A model generated the notes under the pieces. It was not told the origin of the DNA, searched no databases, and saw only the letters and a list, made by a program, of their open reading frames with translations. This document shows, one piece after another, positions 6,643-9,441 of a DNA stretch of 9,441 bases. Source of the stretch: Spirochaetaceae bacterium (GTDB lineage: Bacteria; Spirochaetota; Spirochaetia; B11-G9); NCBI GenBank assembly GCA_030633365.1, contig DAOVSY010000093.1, forward strand, positions 1 through 9,441. Direction: 5' to 3'. The stretch's first letter is position 1, and each line of letters starts with the position of its first letter. A program made the translations under genes and the position numbers.

Positions 6643-6825
6643 ATGAGAATAAAACATAATATTTACCCGGTTATAATTATTACCGTTTTCTTTCTATCAA
6701 TATTTATTGGGCTATTACTTGGGTTCACACCTGTACCAGGAGGTCTTGATCATGGCAAAGAAAACTCACCTTTGACAGGATCAGGCATTGCTCAGACAAG
6801 CTATATTTGGGAGTATTCTGTATGA
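6643..6825 (+). CDS. Small single-span membrane protein coupled to polyferredoxin gene
   Basis: 60 residues, not assigned to a family. MRIKHN is followed by one hydrophobic helix (about residues 7-28, YPVIIITVFFLSIFIGLL) and then about 32 polar residues predicted outside (PVPGG, KENSPLTGSG). It contains no Cys. GAGGAA lies nine bases before the ATG. The stop TGA (6823-6825) overlaps the next ATG (6822-6824) in ATGA form, so the two are translationally coupled and made together. A role as assembly partner or small subunit of the downstream Fe-S protein is inferred from the overlap only. The 9-pair hairpin over its ribosome site would control both genes at once. Confidence 0.72.
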   Translation: MRIKHNIYPVIIITVFFLSIFIGLLLGFTPVPGGLDHGKENSPLTGSGIAQTSYIWEYSV

Positions 6826-7670
6826 CACTGAAAAATAAGACTAAATCCCAAAAAAAACCACGTTCATTGACCCGTATGCGTCGAACTCTCCTTGTTATTT
6901 CTGTAGTGGGAACCTTTCTTCTTGGTGTGCGTCATGTTATGCCTGGTGAAGAATCCAGAGGAGGGTCATTTGATTCTTTCTGCCCTTTTGGCGGAGTAGA
7001 AAGCTTTTACCATTACATTACAACAGGTGATACCTTGGAAATGATCAGTCCAATTACCTTTGCTGTTTTAATAGGTGTTCTTGGAGTATCATTACTGGCT
7101 GGACGTGCTTTTTGCGGCTGGATATGTCCTCTGGGAGGCGTACAGGAGTTTTTGACTGGTTTAGCAAGACGATTGAGCGGCGGTGGAAAGAAAATCCGGG
7201 GAAAAGCCATTAAGTCCCGTTTCCCCATTAAAGTTCCTCCTAAAATTGATAAATGGCTGCGTTATTTGAAATACATAGTTTTAGCAGTAATTTTAATAGC
7301 CAGTGTGGGAGCTGTAACACTGCCCTTATTCGGATTATGTCCGGCAAGAGCTGTTTTTAGCTTCAAGCTTACTACACCTTTGTTATGGATAGTATTAATT
7401 ACTTTTATTGTCTCCTCTATGTTGATTGATCATTTTTCTTGTAAATACCTTTGCCCTCTGGGTGCTTTATTGGCTATTTCCAATAAGTTTGCACCTTTGA
7501 AAATTATTGTGAACAATCAAACCTGTACAACCTGCGGACGATGTGAAACAGACTGTCCAATGGACATTCCTGAAACCTGGAAAAACACCAATAGCCTCGA
7601 ATGTATCCGCTGTATGGAGTGTGTAGAGACTTGTGCAATTCCCGACACAATGACAATTGAACTGGGGTAG
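6822..7670 (+). CDS. NapH/NosR-like membrane 4Fe-4S polyferredoxin
   Basis: 282 residues from ATG 6822. Membrane helices lie at about 22-40, 75-97, 150-171 and 186-204. Hallmarks of the NapH/NosR/RdxA group are the two CxxxCP motifs at the membrane border: Cys98/Cys102 (CGWICPLGG) and Cys207/Cys211 (CKYLCPLGA). Further conserved-looking Cys are in SFCPFGGVES (54) and GLCPARAVF (173). The C-terminus has two ferredoxin clusters: Cys235/238/241/245 (CxxCxxCxxxCP) and Cys261/264/267/271, where the usual final Pro is Ala. In known relatives these proteins move electrons from the quinol pool to periplasmic partners. No such reductase is in the window. A TTG at 6807 would lengthen it by five residues; the ATG is preferred because it forms the ATGA overlap with the small gene upstream. 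A basic N-terminus precedes helix 1. Confidence 0.92.
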   Translation: MTLKNKTKSQKKPRSLTRMRRTLLVISVVGTFLLGVRHVMPGEESRGGSFDSFCPFGGVESFYHYITTGDTLEMISPITFAVLIGVLGVSLLAGRAFCGWICPLGGVQEFLTGLARRLSGGGKKIRGKAIKSRFPIKVPPKIDKWLRYLKYIVLAVILIASVGAVTLPLFGLCPARAVFSFKLTTPLLWIVLITFIVSSMLIDHFSCKYLCPLGALLAISNKFAPLKIIVNNQTCTTCGRCETDCPMDIPETWKNTNSLECIRCMECVETCAIPDTMTIELG

Positions 7671-7735
7671 GTCCTTAATGAATCAATCTGGCTTTACTCA
7701 GAGTAAATGCCATGTTATTCTGGCTGGTAAATAAT

Positions 7736-8428
7736 ATGTCTGTAAATGAAGATTTTGAAAGAACAATAAAAACTCTTAGTATTGTCTCTTATTTTAAAGA
7801 GTTGGATATTAAAATTCTAAAATTGATTGCCGGATCTACCATTCGAAAAAATTATCAGGTCGATCAGGTTGTTTTATTAGGGGGAGAGTTGTGTAAAGGG
7901 CTCTCTATTGTGGATGAGGGGTGTCTGAAAGTTGTAAAATCCTCTACTTCAGGCAGGGAACAGGTTCTTAGAATTGTAGGAACTGGTGAAACCTTTGGAG
8001 AAACAGGAATGTTTGCAGGCAGCATAAATCCTGCAACAGTGATTGCTCTTGAAGAATCAACTGTCCTTCAACTGAAAAAAGAATCTTTATTCGGACTTAT
8101 TAAAACAAATCCCGAAATATCATTATTTATTATTAAAAATCTTTCTATGCGGAATCTCTACTTTGTTAATATGATTGAGGATCTTTCGTTAAGGACTGTT
8201 GAATCGAGATTGGCCAGGTATATCCTGGATTCCGGTTCGGAAGATTTTATGACAAGACAGCCCTGGGCAACTCAGGCCGAGCTGGCATCCCGTCTTGGTA
8301 CAGTTCTGGATGTGCTTAACCGTGCTCTCCATTCCCTGGTTACAGAAAATTTGATTAAACTGGAACGAAGATATATTACTATCCTGAACAGAGATGGCTT
8401 GAAAGAAAAAGCCATGATTGATGTATAA
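7736..8428 (+). CDS. Crp/Fnr-family transcription regulator (second)
   Basis: 230 residues from the chosen start. The effector domain (about 15-115) has the FGETGMFAG block of the cyclic-nucleotide-binding fold, but the following Arg-Ser of cAMP binders is replaced (INPATV), so cAMP is unlikely. No FNR Cys cluster is present. The winged helix is at about 168-220 (WATQAELASRLG) with recognition helix TVLDVLNRALHSL, quite unlike the helix of the minus-strand regulator, so DNA targets should differ. Start: an in-frame ATG at 7712 would add the hydrophobic MLFWLVNN, unusual for this family. Neither ATG has a good ribosome site. The gene follows the polyferredoxin gene by 65 bases without a terminator, so co-transcription is likely. 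Paralogue D follows in the same direction. Confidence 0.9.
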   Translation: MSVNEDFERTIKTLSIVSYFKELDIKILKLIAGSTIRKNYQVDQVVLLGGELCKGLSIVDEGCLKVVKSSTSGREQVLRIVGTGETFGETGMFAGSINPATVIALEESTVLQLKKESLFGLIKTNPEISLFIIKNLSMRNLYFVNMIEDLSLRTVESRLARYILDSGSEDFMTRQPWATQAELASRLGTVLDVLNRALHSLVTENLIKLERRYITILNRDGLKEKAMIDV

Positions 8429-8439
8429 TTCTTGGGTAA

Positions 8440-8516
8440 TTCGACAAAAGTCAAAGACGAAAACCAACTGACCGTAGTATAAATAAGATGTAAATGGATA
8501 AGTTTGTATAATTATA
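8440..8516 (+). promoter_or_regulatory. Candidate control region of paralogue D
   Basis: The 179-base gap before D holds two short signals. TTCGAC-AAAA-GTCAA (8440-8454) echoes the palindrome on the C promoter (TTGAC-N5-GTCAA). The 10-base palindrome TATAATTATA (8507-8516) includes a perfect -10 TATAAT (8507-8512). I see no good -35 at the right distance (8484-8489 reads TAAGAT), so an activator would be needed. No terminator for the upstream regulator is evident. Confidence 0.3.
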
Positions 8517-8607
8517 AACATAAAACCAGCTGTGGTGATACAATAGAACTTAATTTTTCCTATTATTAGGTTATTTATATTTATATCTGTGCTATTGGAG
8601 GCATAAA

Positions 8608-9441
8608 ATGCAACAAACTTCACAAAGAAATCGCACTGTCATGTCAGTATTGGCAATTGTGTTAGGGTTGATTCTGGCTTATATCGTCCCTTTCATGGTG
8701 CAAACATCTCTTGAACGGGTTCTCTTTTATCTTGATGCTCATATACAGGATGGTTTTCCTGCTTTCTCCAGCGGAATGCCGCTTTTCGATGGTTTCTATA
8801 CAGTATGGCGGGCAATAATTTTTGCTGCTGGTGCAGCCCTTATAATTATCTCACAGGAAATTAGAAAGGGAACTGAGTGGACCTATCCTCTTGCACTTAC
8901 TCTTTTTGCACTACCTTCAATCGGTGGTTTCTTTATGTTCCTTCCCTATGTTAGCTGGGTTCCAGGATTTCCACTACCAATGATCATTGCTTTTTTTGGT
9001 CTGTCAGGTTACTGGGCTTTTATTTTACTGCGTAAGGGCGAATTGTCTTACAAGTGGACACAGGTTGGTGCATTAACTTTCATTGGTATGTTAATAACTC
9101 ACGCTTTTACCATTGGTATTGGTGCACAACGAACTATGGCAACACGTCCCGGCTTTCCCTTCTATCCTGAAGACTGGACATGGTGGTTATTCCGTTGGGC
9201 TGGTGAAGTAAACTGGGTTGCTGTAATTTTTCTCTTCATATCAATTCCATTTATTGCCATGGGTAAACGAAAAGGCTGGTGGCTGGCTGTTATTCCTTCA
9301 ATTACAATTTTAATGATCAATGTACCAACTCAATTTTTCCGTTATAAAACACTGGACTATTTTTATGGTTCCATTCTTGCTGTCGGAGTTTTGATCTTTA
9401 CTATGGTACCTTATTTCAAAAAACGGTTAATTACTGAAGGA
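8608..9441 (+). CDS. Eight-helix membrane protein, paralogue D, 3' end cut by window edge
   Basis: 278 residues are visible without a stop. The last residues (PYFKKRLITEG) align with the C-terminal tails of the other paralogues, so only a few are probably missing. Likely helices are at about 11-32, 66-83, 90-113, 121-141, 151-172, 200-218, 223-240 and 252-270. It is closest to paralogue B: VN-x7-ISIPFIAMGKRKGWW matches LNYISAAMLIIAIPFLAMKK. The two outer-loop Arg are kept (Arg175 after helix 5, Arg245 after helix 7). The His of H-x2-R is absent (GAQR), and another His sits in helix 5 (165). The outer loop 5/6 is rich in Trp, Pro and acidic residues (PEDWTWW). GGAGG at 8597-8601, six bases before the ATG, decides the start. 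Function unknown. Confidence 0.87.
   Translation, partial: MQQTSQRNRTVMSVLAIVLGLILAYIVPFMVQTSLERVLFYLDAHIQDGFPAFSSGMPLFDGFYTVWRAIIFAAGAALIIISQEIRKGTEWTYPLALTLFALPSIGGFFMFLPYVSWVPGFPLPMIIAFFGLSGYWAFILLRKGELSYKWTQVGALTFIGMLITHAFTIGIGAQRTMATRPGFPFYPEDWTWWLFRWAGEVNWVAVIFLFISIPFIAMGKRKGWWLAVIPSITILMINVPTQFFRYKTLDYFYGSILAVGVLIFTMVPYFKKRLITEG

Noticed and set aside
6822..7670. Organohalide or nitrous-oxide respiration module
   Set aside because: NapH/NosR-like proteins occur there with Crp/Fnr regulators, but no reductive dehalogenase, NosZ, NapA or cytochrome is in the window, and the eight-helix proteins are not known parts of those systems.
7678..7734. 18-codon frame ending one base before the ATG of the second regulator
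   Set aside because: Could couple translation, but its ribosome site is poor and nothing shows it is translated.
8189..8623. 144-codon open frame on the minus strand
   Set aside because: Antisense to the second Crp/Fnr gene, whose protein is clearly conserved; the antisense product looks like no domain and runs into the control region of paralogue D.
1..9441. FNR boxes, CRISPR arrays, tRNA or rRNA genes, insertion sequences
   Set aside because: I scanned intergenic regions for TTGAT-N4-ATCAA and found none outside coding DNA. I saw no regularly spaced repeats, tRNA-like cloverleaf or transposase.

Overview
The window reads as chromosomal DNA of a diderm, AT-rich, probably anaerobic or facultative bacterium. 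Sec signal peptides, an OmpA-type protein and a barrel-like protein ending in Phe point to an outer membrane. Good AGGAGG-type ribosome sites argue against Bacteroidota. A spirochaete is my best guess, from the LytTR, OmpA and Crp/Fnr mix; this is a weak inference and nothing in the window proves it.

Layout. Bases 1-618 hold the 3' part of a LytTR response regulator. Bases 835-2339 hold two exported envelope proteins in one likely operon: a small putative outer-membrane barrel and an OmpA-domain protein with a DUF4892-like front half. From 2556 to the right edge lies the most unusual part. Four diverged genes (A 2556-3455, B 4348-5325, C 5584-6453, D from 8608, running off the edge) encode about 280-325-residue proteins with eight membrane segments. 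I do not recognise the family. They alternate with two different Crp/Fnr-family regulators (minus strand 3514-4188; plus strand 7736-8428). They also flank a translationally coupled pair: a 60-residue membrane peptide and a NapH/NosR-like polyferredoxin (6643-7670).

Transcription. A, B and C each end in a convincing intrinsic terminator, and A and C have TTGACA-N17 promoters, so the paralogues look individually controlled. Several control regions carry structure: a palindrome upstream of A, a TTGAC-N5-GTCAA palindrome on the -35 box of C, a folded leader with competing hairpins upstream of C, and competing hairpins that can bury the ribosome site of the 60-residue gene.

Working model (inference). 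Crp/Fnr-type regulators without recognisable cAMP or Fe-S ligands may sense a small molecule or redox cue. They would then switch between alternative eight-helix membrane proteins and a membrane electron-transfer module. The paralogues share two Arg residues predicted on the outer face, in two of them as an H-x2-R motif, with an apparent 4+4 helix internal repeat. Substrate and function cannot be read from the sequence.
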